A stretch of 64,000 nt of DNA, taken from contig JAPJOH010000001.1 of NCBI GenBank assembly GCA_030826265.1, positions 1-64,000 on the forward strand. The letters are read 5' to 3'. The position numbers were made by a program, and so were the translations under genes. Source of the stretch: Collinsella aerofaciens (GTDB lineage: Bacteria; Actinomycetota; Coriobacteriia; Coriobacteriales; Coriobacteriaceae). Of the stretch, positions 50,711 through 58,679 are shown in pieces. Under the pieces are notes generated by a model. The model was not told where the DNA came from. It saw nothing but the letters and a program-made list of their open reading frames with translations, and ran no database searches. How positions within the stretch are numbered: the first letter of the stretch is position 1; each line of letters opens with the position of its first letter.

Positions 50711-51139
50711 ATGGCTGAGAAGAAGGTTGCCAACGTCATTAAGCTCCAGATTCCTGCTGGTGCAGCTAACCCCGCTCCTCCCGTCGGCCCCGCCCTGGGC
50801 GCTGCTGGCGTGAACATCATGCAGTTCTGCCAGGCCTTTAACGCCGAGACGCAGGACAAGAAGGGCGACATCATCCCCGTTGAGATCTCTGTCTACGAGG
50901 ATAAGTCCTTCTCCTTCATCACCAAGACCCCGCCGGCGGCTCACCTCATCAAGAAGGAGCTGAACCTCAAGTCTGGTTCCGCTAAGCCCCAGGCCGACAA
51001 GGTTGGTCAGCTCTCCCAGGAGCAGCTCACCAAGATCGCCGAGATCAAGATGCCGGACCTCAATGCCAACGACATTGACGCCGCCAAGAAGATCATCGCC
51101 GGTACCGCCCGTTCCATGGGCGTCACCATCGCTGAGTAG
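50711..51139 (+). CDS. rplK: 50S ribosomal protein L11
   Basis: Ribosomal stalk-base protein binding the GTPase centre of 23S rRNA. The N-terminal domain has LQIPAGAANPAPPVGPALG, and the C-terminal RNA-binding domain ends KIIAGTARSMGV. It is 142 aa. An ATG at 50705 is also in frame, but 50711 fits the gaaagga site better. rplA follows after a 117-base gap with two hairpins. Confidence 0.97.
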   Translation: MAEKKVANVIKLQIPAGAANPAPPVGPALGAAGVNIMQFCQAFNAETQDKKGDIIPVEISVYEDKSFSFITKTPPAAHLIKKELNLKSGSAKPQADKVGQLSQEQLTKIAEIKMPDLNANDIDAAKKIIAGTARSMGVTIAE

Positions 51140-51156
51140 CGATTTCTTATGGTAAC

Positions 51157-51206
51157 GACGGGTGCTCCGACCGGGGCGCCCGTTAAATGTGTGCAATAGG
51201 GCACAC
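51157..51206 (+). promoter_or_regulatory. two hairpins between rplK and rplA
   Basis: ACGGGTGCTCC pairs with GGGGCGCCCGT (51157-51183, with G-U pairs), then GTGTGC with GCACAC (51189-51206). Neither has a T run. The first may be an L1-binding or processing site. Confidence 0.5.
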
Positions 51207-51256
51207 GATACGATGTGGGAGGGCTCACGCCCGTTTAACCACAGGAGGTAATGCAC

Positions 51257-51964
51257 ATGGCTAAGCATGGTAAGAGCTATAACGCCGCTGCCGAGAAGAT
51301 CGACCGCGCCACGCTCTACACCCCCCTTCAGGCTGCCAAGCTCATCAAGGAGCTCGACACCGCCAAGTTCGACGAGACCGTCGAGGCCCACTTCCGTCTT
51401 GGCATCGATACTCGTAAGGCTGACCAGAACATCCGTGGTTCCATCTCCCTGCCCCACGGCACCGGCAAGACCGTTCGTGTTGCCGTCTTCGCCGAGGGCG
51501 AGAAGGCCCGCGAGGCCGAGGCTGCCGGCGCCGACATCATCGGTTCCGACGAGCTCGTCGCCCAGATCCAGAAGGGCGAGATCAACTTCGACGCCGCTAT
51601 CGCTACGCCGAATATGATGGCCAAGGTTGGCCGCATCGGTAAGATCCTTGGTCCCCGTGGCCTCATGCCGAACCCCAAGCTCGGCACCGTGACCATGGAC
51701 GTTGCCAAGATGGTCTCCGAGCTCAAGGCTGGCCGCGTTGAGTACCGCGCCGACCGCTACGGCATCTGCCACGTGCCCCTGGGCAAGAAGTCCTTCTCTG
51801 AGCAGCAGCTCGTTGAGAACTACGCTGCCCTGTACACCGAGATCCTGCGCGTCAAGCCCTCTTCTGCTAAGGGCAAGTACGTCAAGTCCATCTCCGTGTC
51901 TTCCACCATGGGCCCTGGCGTCAAGGTCGATCCCGCTGTCCAGCGTGACTTCCTGGCTGAGTAA
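51257..51964 (+). CDS. rplA: 50S ribosomal protein L1
   Basis: Forms the mobile L1 stalk; in many bacteria it also represses its own operon by binding mRNA. The 235-aa sequence has the GTGKTVRVAVFAEGEKA region, GRIGKILGPRGLMPNPKLGTV and the final SVSSTMGPGVKVDP. ATG 51257 is seven bases after aggaggt; ATG 51251 in the same frame is less well spaced. A strong terminator follows. rplJ and rplL are not next in this window, since the strand switches. Confidence 0.97.
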   Translation: MAKHGKSYNAAAEKIDRATLYTPLQAAKLIKELDTAKFDETVEAHFRLGIDTRKADQNIRGSISLPHGTGKTVRVAVFAEGEKAREAEAAGADIIGSDELVAQIQKGEINFDAAIATPNMMAKVGRIGKILGPRGLMPNPKLGTVTMDVAKMVSELKAGRVEYRADRYGICHVPLGKKSFSEQQLVENYAALYTEILRVKPSSAKGKYVKSISVSSTMGPGVKVDPAVQRDFLAE

Positions 51965-52000
51965 CTGCTAGTTACTGCCTGATCAAAGCAAGCATTGCTA

Positions 52001-52042
52001 AAGAAACCCGGTTCTGCCTTGTGCAGGACCGGGTTTCTTGCT
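52001..52042 (+). terminator. terminator of rplA
   Basis: AAGAAACCCGGT pairs with ACCGGGTTTCTT, with inner CTGC/GCAG pairing; the A and T flanks make it work in both directions. Confidence 0.88.
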
Positions 52043-52056
52043 ATCGCGTCAAAAGC

Positions 52057-52087
52057 ACCACAAAGGGGACGGTGTCCCCTTTGTGGT
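52057..52087. repeat. intergenic palindrome, GGGGAC type (copy C)
   Basis: ACCACAAAGGGGAC and GTCCCCTTTGTGGT, exact 14-bp arms around GGT, between two convergent genes. Confidence 0.75.
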
Positions 52088-52089
52088 GG

Positions 52090-52800
52090 TTACCAGGGTG
52101 TTCTGGCTGTTGAGGACTCGATGGCATCGTGGCGTTTGAGCTCGCGGCGCATGGTTTGCGAATTGAGCCAGGCTGCCTGCCAGCCACGGATGGGGTAGCG
52201 CGTCTGATCGAGCTCAAACTGCGTATAGCCGCAGGCGTTGATGATCGTCGTTCCACACACATGCTGCCGCTCGCGCTGAAAATCGTAACCGTAGCTTTGG
52301 TGTACATGCCCATGCACCATGTAGTCGGCCCCCCAGGACTCAAGCGCCGTGTTAAAGCACTCAAACCCTCGATGCGGCAGATCGTCCAAATCACCCATAC
52401 CGGCGGCGGGCGCATGGGTAAGCAGAATGTCGCACCCGCCGACCATCCTAACCTTACGCGACAGCTTACGCATGCGCTTGGACATCTCGCGTTCGGTGTA
52501 CATGTTGGCGCCGTCGCGATAACGCATGGACCCGCCAAGGCCCGCAATGCGAATCCCTCGGTACGTGTACACGCTGTCTTCCACGCAGATACATCCGCCT
52601 GGTGCATGACGCGCGTAGCGGTCATCGTGATTGCCGCGAACGTAGATGAGCGGCTTGTTGATGACCGTAACCAAAAATTCAAGATAGTCCGGGTCCAGAT
52701 CGCCGGCGGACAAAATCAGGTCGACACCCTCAAAGCGTTCCTTGCGAAAGCACTCCCAAAGGCATCGTTCTTCGGTATCGGCTATGGCAAGGATTTTCAT
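52090..52800 (-). CDS. metallophosphoesterase (calcineurin-like)
   Basis: A 236-aa cytosolic phosphoesterase of unknown substrate. Metal-binding motifs run in order: ADTEE near residue 8, GDLD near 33, GNHD near 56, LTHAP near 126 and HGHVH near 163. The first motif is normally D-x-H; here the His is replaced (DTE), which may change metal use. Its ATG overlaps the stop of the upstream ParB-like/BMP gene as ATGA, so the two are co-translated and probably work together. Confidence 0.82.
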   Translation of the reverse strand: MKILAIADTEERCLWECFRKERFEGVDLILSAGDLDPDYLEFLVTVINKPLIYVRGNHDDRYARHAPGGCICVEDSVYTYRGIRIAGLGGSMRYRDGANMYTEREMSKRMRKLSRKVRMVGGCDILLTHAPAAGMGDLDDLPHRGFECFNTALESWGADYMVHGHVHQSYGYDFQRERQHVCGTTIINACGYTQFELDQTRYPIRGWQAAWLNSQTMRRELKRHDAIESSTARTPW

Positions 52801-54713
52801 AGGGCAGGGACTTTCGGCTCATCGTCGAGCTGCGGAATGGTGCCTACCACGTTGTCCGCCAGCCAATTCATCTCGACAATCTGTGTGCTCGGCAGCGGAG
52901 GGAAGCCTTCAATCTGTACCACGCCGTTCTGGCTATGGAGCTCGCCGCCAAAGGGGTTGATGGATCCCTCAACAATGCCGTTGCGGAGCAACTGCACGAG
53001 TTTGCGCGTTTGGTAGGGTAGGCCCGGAGCGTAACGGATGTCGATAACGCCGGAGCTCATGCCGTACCAGTAGTTGACGGCGCGCACTTGGTTGTCGTCG
53101 CTGGTCTCGTCCCACGTGCCGTGCAGAAGGCTGCGAACGATGAGCTCGTAGTAACGGCCCCAGTTCCATACGGGCATGGCGATGCCGGTGACTTTGCCGT
53201 CGACCAAGCGGTGAAGCCCGTAGGCCCTTGGGTCTTCGAGCGACTTTGACATGTCAGCGCCGGTCATGACGCTCACGCCTTCGCGGCACATGGCCTCGGC
53301 AAGACCACCGGCAGGCACATCGCCCCAGGTGAGGATTACCTGCGCGCGGGGGTCGAGCAGTGAGGCGCCAATCGCAAAGGCGTTAATCTCGCTGAGTGCG
53401 CCCGAGGCGAAGACCGACGCGTGGTAACCGATGCGGTGATTGTCCGCCATGCTGGCGGCAAGGGCGCCCAGCAGAAACTTGGCCTCGTACATCTTGCCAA
53501 AGTACGAACGGACGCTTTGATGGGGAAGGCCGATAGAGCAGTTGAGGAACCGAACCCGGGGATACTCAACGGCAGCCCTGAGCGTGTATTCCATCAGGCG
53601 GTGCGAGGTCGAGAAGATGACGTTTGCTCCATGTTTGACAGCCGTTTCCACGGCGGCGTAGAACACATCCGGATCGTGACAGTCCTCGAACGCCTCGGTG
53701 CGCACGATACCGCCAAAGTGCTCATCGAGATACTGGCGCCCTTGGTCGTGCAGACTGTCCCAGCTCGACGCCGCACAGGGGAACTCATGGATAAAGGCGA
53801 TGCGCAGGGGGTTGGCCGCCGAATAGACGGTCTTGCCCATAAAGAAGTTGAGCACGCCGGAGGTGGACTTGGCGGGCGACTCCTCCTCGTCGACGCTCGG
53901 TGCTTCGACGAGATCGACCTTGTCCTCGTCATTTTTGCCGGCAATGACCAGCTCGCGCCAAATCTTGCACAGGCGGTTTACGACGATATCCGTCGGCGTA
54001 TCCAGCAGGCGGTCCTGGTTGTACACATTGAGGTAGACGAGCATGGCGTCGGCGGGCGTAATGTCCAGGTGGTCGCCGCCTGCGCGAAGGTAGGCGCGCT
54101 TAAAGAGCAGGAAGGTGTGGCGTAGGTAGTCGACCTTTTTCTGCGGCCATTTTTCGATAAGGTTCTGACCGAGCATCTTGGCGAGCGTCTCGTAGCTTCC
54201 CTCACGCGAGAAGTCAATCTCGTATAGGGGGCAGACGCGCCAAAACGCGCAGAATTCGCCGTACAGGCGGCTTTCGACGGAATCACATGTGCTGGGGTAG
54301 AGACGGGTGACCCTGGCCGAAACCGTTGGAGCGTCCAGGAATTTGAGGACACTGACGCGTTTGTTGCCTTCCTGGACATAGAACCGATGCATGAACTCGG
54401 TGACGATGACGGGGTCGCGATAGCCCTCGGTTACCTGGATGTCGTAGAGGTTGGACCACTTGCGGGCGAACTCGGTGCTAAACGGAAGCAGGGGCATAAA
54501 GTTACACGAAAAGGCGGACTGACGGCCTTTGGTGACCGTGCCGACGACCATTTCGAGCGGAATATCCCGCAGGCCGACATTCTCTCGCTGACCTAAGGGG
54601 AGCTGAGCAACCAAGCTATCGAGGTCCGTAAGGTATGGATGCTTGCTTTGGCTGATGGCGCGACGGCGTCCCTGCTCGCCGCGCTTGCGTGCTTGACGAT
54701 AGGCCTCTTCCAT
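52797..54713 (-). CDS. cytoplasmic ParB-like / BMP (PnrA-like) fusion protein
   Basis: A 638-aa protein without signal peptide or lipobox. Residues about 40-130 resemble a ParB/Srx-type N-domain (LRDIPLEMVVGTVTKGRQSA and EFMHRFYVQEGNKRVSVLKF). The C-terminal half (about 300-610) is a BMP/PnrA-like periplasmic-binding fold (IAFIHEFPCAASSWDSLHDQ, FSTSHRLMEY, GYHASVFASGALSEINAF). BMP proteins usually bind nucleosides outside the cell; here the fold is intracellular, so a ligand-sensing regulator is likely. Start ATG 54713 follows aaggga. It is coupled to the downstream phosphoesterase. Confidence 0.75.
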   Translation of the reverse strand: MEEAYRQARKRGEQGRRRAISQSKHPYLTDLDSLVAQLPLGQRENVGLRDIPLEMVVGTVTKGRQSAFSCNFMPLLPFSTEFARKWSNLYDIQVTEGYRDPVIVTEFMHRFYVQEGNKRVSVLKFLDAPTVSARVTRLYPSTCDSVESRLYGEFCAFWRVCPLYEIDFSREGSYETLAKMLGQNLIEKWPQKKVDYLRHTFLLFKRAYLRAGGDHLDITPADAMLVYLNVYNQDRLLDTPTDIVVNRLCKIWRELVIAGKNDEDKVDLVEAPSVDEEESPAKSTSGVLNFFMGKTVYSAANPLRIAFIHEFPCAASSWDSLHDQGRQYLDEHFGGIVRTEAFEDCHDPDVFYAAVETAVKHGANVIFSTSHRLMEYTLRAAVEYPRVRFLNCSIGLPHQSVRSYFGKMYEAKFLLGALAASMADNHRIGYHASVFASGALSEINAFAIGASLLDPRAQVILTWGDVPAGGLAEAMCREGVSVMTGADMSKSLEDPRAYGLHRLVDGKVTGIAMPVWNWGRYYELIVRSLLHGTWDETSDDNQVRAVNYWYGMSSGVIDIRYAPGLPYQTRKLVQLLRNGIVEGSINPFGGELHSQNGVVQIEGFPPLPSTQIVEMNWLADNVVGTIPQLDDEPKVPAL

Positions 54714-54766
54714 AATGTTGCTCCCTTAGTCGTTTAAACAACTATATGAACCATGGTACCACGAAT

Positions 54767-54808
54767 GAAAACCACTACAAAGATGCCTGTCCCCTTTGCG
54801 GTGGTTTA
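54767..54808 (-). repeat. intergenic palindrome with GGGGACAGG core (copy D)
   Basis: AAAACCACTACAAAG and CTTTGCGGTGGTTTA enclose CCTGTCCC (GGGACAGG on the minus strand). It includes the stop codon of mscS. Confidence 0.7.
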
Positions 54809-55573
54809 GGCGATGATGGGGGCGATGGCGCGGATGCAGGCGTCGGCTGCCGTGAAAGTAGTGCTGTCGTCGCTGACGATAAAGATGATCTTTCCTTTGA
54901 TGCCAAAGTCGCCGATTTCGCTAAAGAGTACGTAGGGCTCCTTGTCAAAGCCCGAGATGGGAAGCACGGCGGCCTTGGTGGCGCTGGTCAGCTCGTCTGC
55001 CAGTGCGTCGAGCGAGGCCCACTTGGACGTGTCCTTTACGGCAACGGGCACAGCCACACGCCCAAAGGGCATGAGGTGCACGAGCGTGTTCTTGGAGATG
55101 TTGGAGTTGGGCACAATGATGGTCTGTCCACAGGCATCCTCAATCGTTGTATGGCGCCAAGTGATGTCTTGGACCACGCCGGATACGCCGCCGACCTCGA
55201 TATTGTCGCCGGGTTTGATGATGCCCATAAAGGTCACTTGCATGCCGCCGATAAGGTTTGAGAGCGTGTCCTGGAAACCCAGGGAGATGGCGATGCCGCC
55301 GACGCCAAGAGCGGCGACGAGCGCGTTTGCATTAATGCCAAAACAGTTGTCGAGGATAAAGCTGCCGCCAATCATCCAGATGACGGCGCGCGCGATGTTG
55401 ATGAAGATACTCGATGCCGGAAGCGGGTTATCGTCTCGGTTAAGCAGATGGTTCAGGGTCTTGGATACGACCTTGGCGGCGACGGCGGTGCCTATCGCCA
55501 AGATGACGGCCCAGATGATGTTGTGGACCCATCGTTGTGCAAAGAAATGAAGAATTGGCTCAAACAATTCCAT
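54806..55573 (-). CDS. mscS: small-conductance mechanosensitive channel (MscS family)
   Basis: Pressure-release channel in the cytoplasmic membrane. Three membrane helices occupy about residues 15-110; the pore-lining part reads GVGGIAISLGFQDTLSNLIGG, as in MscS. The beta domain follows with IKPGDNIEVGGVSGVVQDITWRHT, and IIVPNSNISKN. At 255 aa it is a short, simple member of the family. Start ATG 55573 has ggaggtttc upstream. Its stop codon lies inside a palindrome that probably forms its 3' end. Confidence 0.92.
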   Translation of the reverse strand: MELFEPILHFFAQRWVHNIIWAVILAIGTAVAAKVVSKTLNHLLNRDDNPLPASSIFINIARAVIWMIGGSFILDNCFGINANALVAALGVGGIAISLGFQDTLSNLIGGMQVTFMGIIKPGDNIEVGGVSGVVQDITWRHTTIEDACGQTIIVPNSNISKNTLVHLMPFGRVAVPVAVKDTSKWASLDALADELTSATKAAVLPISGFDKEPYVLFSEIGDFGIKGKIIFIVSDDSTTFTAADACIRAIAPIIA

Positions 55574-55616
55574 GTAGGGAAACCTCCTAATAATCGTCCA
55601 ACCATGATACCCACCA

Positions 55617-55650
55617 AGAAGCCCGTCCGATCAAATTCGGACGGGCTTCT
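55617..55650. terminator. terminator downstream of the 5'-nucleotidase gene
   Basis: AGAAGCCCGTCCGA and TCGGACGGGCTTCT pair perfectly around TCAAAT. The T run on the minus strand is weak. Confidence 0.75.
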
Positions 55651-55701
55651 GTGCTCGATATAAGGTTTACGCGGCGGGGCTGCAAGGCCCGGCGGTGTAG
55701 C

Positions 55702-57726
55702 TTAGCGTCGACGCTTCCAGATAATGCCGAGGATGATGACGATGATGCCGCCGATAAGGCACGCGCCAACTACTGCCAGCGTGTGGTCTCCCGTTGCGGC
55801 GAGCTTACCGGTTGTCTTCTTGGTGATGACCTTCGTGGTCGTCGTGTCCGTCTTAGGCGAGGGCTTAGGCGTCGGGGCCGGTGTGGGCGTGGGGTCCACG
55901 GCAGCGGAGCCGAAGCTGATGGTGCCCGCGAGCGAGGCCATCTTGCTCTCCCAGCTGTTCTGCCCGATCAGCGCCCTTAGCGCTGACTCGCAGGTACCCC
56001 ACTCGGTGTGCTTGGTGGCGTTTGCGAAGGTGGGGAAGTCGGTCGTGTTGGTGATGATGTAGTTGTTGGTGGCGACGGTATAGGCCTTGGCGGGGTCGAG
56101 CGTGCTGCCGTCCTTGGTAAGTGTGGCACTCACAATGCGCTTGCCTTCGGGCTGCGTCCAATCAATCGTCACGTTGATGCCGCCAAAGGAGAGAACGCTG
56201 CCAGAGTCATCGCGCCACTTGTACTTGTCTTGCGCCTCCTGCTCGGTGTGACCGGCCGCCACATAAGCCTGCTGAAGCTCGTAGCTGTCGTTGCAATCGT
56301 CGCTAATTTGTAGCGAGTGCTCGAGCGCTGCGAGGAAGTTCGCGCCGGTCATGGTCCAGGTCTCCACGGTGTTGCCGTAGGGCGAGATAGCGATGACGTT
56401 GCCGGCGGTCACGTTGCCCGCCGCGATGCCGCCGCGGATGCCGCCAGCGTTTTCGATAGCGAGGTCCGCGCTCGTCAGGGCAAGATAGGAGCCGCAAATC
56501 ACATGGCCGATGGTCTGGGCCTTGGTGGTGTCGCCCTCCTTACTGGGACGGAAATCGGTGGTGCGCACCATTTCCCAACCATGCGTGCCTGCGGCGTCCT
56601 TGCCGTAGAAATAGTTGGTGGTGGATGTGCCGAGCACCTTGTTCGATTCGTTTTCAAAGGCCTCGTCGAGCGGCTTGATCTTGTTGCGGACGTCTTCAAG
56701 GCGGCTTTGGTAGTCGGAGCCCTTGTCGGGGTCTGCCAAAAGGTCGTTGACGTTCTTGGCGGTGTAGAGCTTCTCGTCGCTGCCGTCTGCAGGGACCGTG
56801 ACCGTGTCATCGTCGGTCGTCTCGGTGCCATTCGTGTCGTATTTGTACGGAATGGAAAGCAGTCCCACCTCGGCAAAGGCACTGCCCGCCTCAACAACGT
56901 GGATTGTCTTGCCGTCGGCTCCCGTCACCTTCTCGTTAAGGTTGATGTGCTCGTGGCCTGCGATAAGGGCATCGACGCCACGGAGTCGCGTGGCAAAGGT
57001 CTTGGCGTCGAGCGTGTGCGCGATACACACAACAACATCGCAGCCCTCCTTGCGCAGCTGCTCTGCCTCGGCATTGATGGCGTTCGCGGCACTCGAGAAC
57101 GACGTACCCGCGACCAGGTCCGCGCGCAGCGAGGATTCCAGCGACTCATCCATGGCACCCACGACGCCGACCTTGATTTTGTAGTCGAATGTGGAGTGAT
57201 CCTCGCTATCCTCCCAGGTGCGATCGAGCGTCTTCGTGATGCTCGAGCTCCATACGCCGCTCGTAGACTTTGCGTTCGCGCAGAGCATGGCGAAGGGCGT
57301 GCCGGTGGTGCTGTAGCCGGTCATGGCGCGGAGTTTGTCCGCGCCGTAGCTCCAGTCGTGGTTGCCTGGCGTGGTCGCGTCGTAGCCGTCGGCGTAGAAG
57401 GTGTCCATGAGCTCGGCGATGCTCTTGCCCTCGCTCATGGTGGCGAAGGACTGTCCGTGGAAGGTGTCGCCCGCATCGAGCAAAAGCTCGGGGGCGCTGT
57501 TTTGGGCGCTATAGAGAACCGCCAGTCCATCAAAGCCCACAGTGCCGGTGCCCTTGCTTGCGTTGTAGCTGTACTTGTAGCTGCCGTGGATGTCGTTGGT
57601 GTGCATGACGGCCACGGAGCCGTCAATAGCGGCGGGCAGGTTCCCCGCGAAAGCGAGGCTTGGGATGCCTGCGAGCGCGCCGGCAAACAACGCGGCGGCT
57701 AACGCAAAGCGGGGGAGTCTTTTCAT
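55702..57726 (-). CDS. wall-anchored bifunctional metallophosphatase/5'-nucleotidase
   Basis: Surface enzyme removing phosphate from extracellular nucleotides. It has an N-terminal signal peptide (MKRLPRFALAAALFAGALAG...AFA), a metallophosphatase domain with HTNDIHG near residue 42, DAGDTFHG, GNHDWSYG and GHEHINLN, then the 5'-nucleotidase C-domain with GGIRGGIAAGNVT near 430. A Pro/Thr-rich spacer is followed by LAATGD, a membrane helix and KRRR, a sortase-type wall signal. It is 674 aa. ATG 57726 follows aaggaaa. Role: probably purine or phosphate scavenging. Confidence 0.93.
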   Translation of the reverse strand: MKRLPRFALAAALFAGALAGIPSLAFAGNLPAAIDGSVAVMHTNDIHGSYKYSYNASKGTGTVGFDGLAVLYSAQNSAPELLLDAGDTFHGQSFATMSEGKSIAELMDTFYADGYDATTPGNHDWSYGADKLRAMTGYSTTGTPFAMLCANAKSTSGVWSSSITKTLDRTWEDSEDHSTFDYKIKVGVVGAMDESLESSLRADLVAGTSFSSAANAINAEAEQLRKEGCDVVVCIAHTLDAKTFATRLRGVDALIAGHEHINLNEKVTGADGKTIHVVEAGSAFAEVGLLSIPYKYDTNGTETTDDDTVTVPADGSDEKLYTAKNVNDLLADPDKGSDYQSRLEDVRNKIKPLDEAFENESNKVLGTSTTNYFYGKDAAGTHGWEMVRTTDFRPSKEGDTTKAQTIGHVICGSYLALTSADLAIENAGGIRGGIAAGNVTAGNVIAISPYGNTVETWTMTGANFLAALEHSLQISDDCNDSYELQQAYVAAGHTEQEAQDKYKWRDDSGSVLSFGGINVTIDWTQPEGKRIVSATLTKDGSTLDPAKAYTVATNNYIITNTTDFPTFANATKHTEWGTCESALRALIGQNSWESKMASLAGTISFGSAAVDPTPTPAPTPKPSPKTDTTTTKVITKKTTGKLAATGDHTLAVVGACLIGGIIVIILGIIWKRRR

Positions 57727-57788
57727 GGCAGTTTCCTTAGTCCTTAGCCAGAATGTCTGGTTGAATATCGGATTATCGACATAATATG

Positions 57789-57831
57789 CGAAAACCGCCG
57801 CAAGGGCCTCTGTCCCTTTGCGGCGGTTTTG
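57789..57831 (-). repeat. intergenic palindrome, GGGACAG type (copy E)
   Basis: AAAACCGCCGCAAGGG and CTTTGCGGCGGTTTT enclose CCTCTGTCC. It lies just past copy F, between the ABC ATPase and the nucleotidase promoter. Confidence 0.7.
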
Positions 57832-57844
57832 GCGTTTGCGCAGA

Positions 57845-57887
57845 TAAAACCTACCAAAATAAACCTGTCCCTTTTTGGCAGGTTTTA
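57845..57887 (-). repeat. intergenic palindrome with GGGACAGG core (copy F)
   Basis: AAAACCTACCAAAA and TTTTTGGCAGGTTTT enclose AAACCTGTCCC. It includes the stop codon of the ABC ATPase gene and nearly equals the reverse complement of copy A at 6471. Confidence 0.75.
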
Positions 57888-58679
57888 GCTTAGCAGCATG
57901 CGGTCGTTGGCGAGCTCGCCGCCCGAGACCTCCTCGAACTTCTGTAGCAGGTCGGCTACGGTGAGCGACTTCTTCTCGTCACCGGCCACGTCGTAGATCA
58001 CATGGCCTTCGTGCATCATGATCAGACGGTTGCCCAGACGGATGGCGTCGTTCATGTTGTGCGTGACCATGAGCGTGGTCAGGTGGTTCTCGTCGACGAT
58101 CTCCTCGGTCAGGTTAAGCACCTTAGAGGCCGTCTTGGGGTCGAGGGCCGCGGTGTGCTCGTCGAGCAGCAGCAGGCGCGGCCTGGTGAGCGTGGCCATC
58201 AGCAGGGTGAGTGCCTGGCGCTGGCCACCCGAGAGCAGGCCGACCTTGGCGTTGAGACGCGTGTCCAGACCAAGGTCCAGGCGCTTGAGCAGCTCGACGT
58301 ACTCATCTTTTTCGGCCTTGGTGACGCCCCACGAAAGGCCGCGACGCTGGCCGCGACGCTTGGCGAGGGCCAGGTTCTCGGCGATCTGCATGTCGGCAGC
58401 GGTACCGCGCATGGGGTCCTGAAACACGCGGCCCAGGTACTTGGCGCGCTGCGACTCGCTCAGGCGCGAGATGTCGGTGCCGTCGAGCTCAATAACGCCC
58501 GAATCGAGCGGGTACACGCCGGCGATCATGTTGAGCAGCGTGGACTTGCCGGCGCCGTTGCCGCCGATCACGGTTACAAAGTCGCCGTCATTTAGGGTGA
58601 GGTCGACGCCGGTGAGCGCGCGCTTCTCGGTGACGGTGCCCTTGTTAAAGGTCTTCTTGACGTGCGAGAGCTTAAGCAT
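57885..58679 (-). CDS. ABC transporter ATP-binding protein
   Basis: ATPase of the importer encoded with 58672-60779. Walker A GGNGAGKST near residue 36, signature LSGGQRQ near 145 and Walker B LLLLDEHTAAL near 165 are intact. Length is about 264 aa from ATG 58679, which overlaps the end of the permease gene by 8 bases; ATG 58688 is possible too. Together with the permease and lipoprotein it forms a DUF534/TrpXYZ-type uptake system whose ligand may be an aromatic amino acid or another small molecule. Confidence 0.9.
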   Translation of the reverse strand: MLKLSHVKKTFNKGTVTEKRALTGVDLTLNDGDFVTVIGGNGAGKSTLLNMIAGVYPLDSGVIELDGTDISRLSESQRAKYLGRVFQDPMRGTAADMQIAENLALAKRRGQRRGLSWGVTKAEKDEYVELLKRLDLGLDTRLNAKVGLLSGGQRQALTLLMATLTRPRLLLLDEHTAALDPKTASKVLNLTEEIVDENHLTTLMVTHNMNDAIRLGNRLIMMHEGHVIYDVAGDEKKSLTVADLLQKFEEVSGGELANDRMLLS

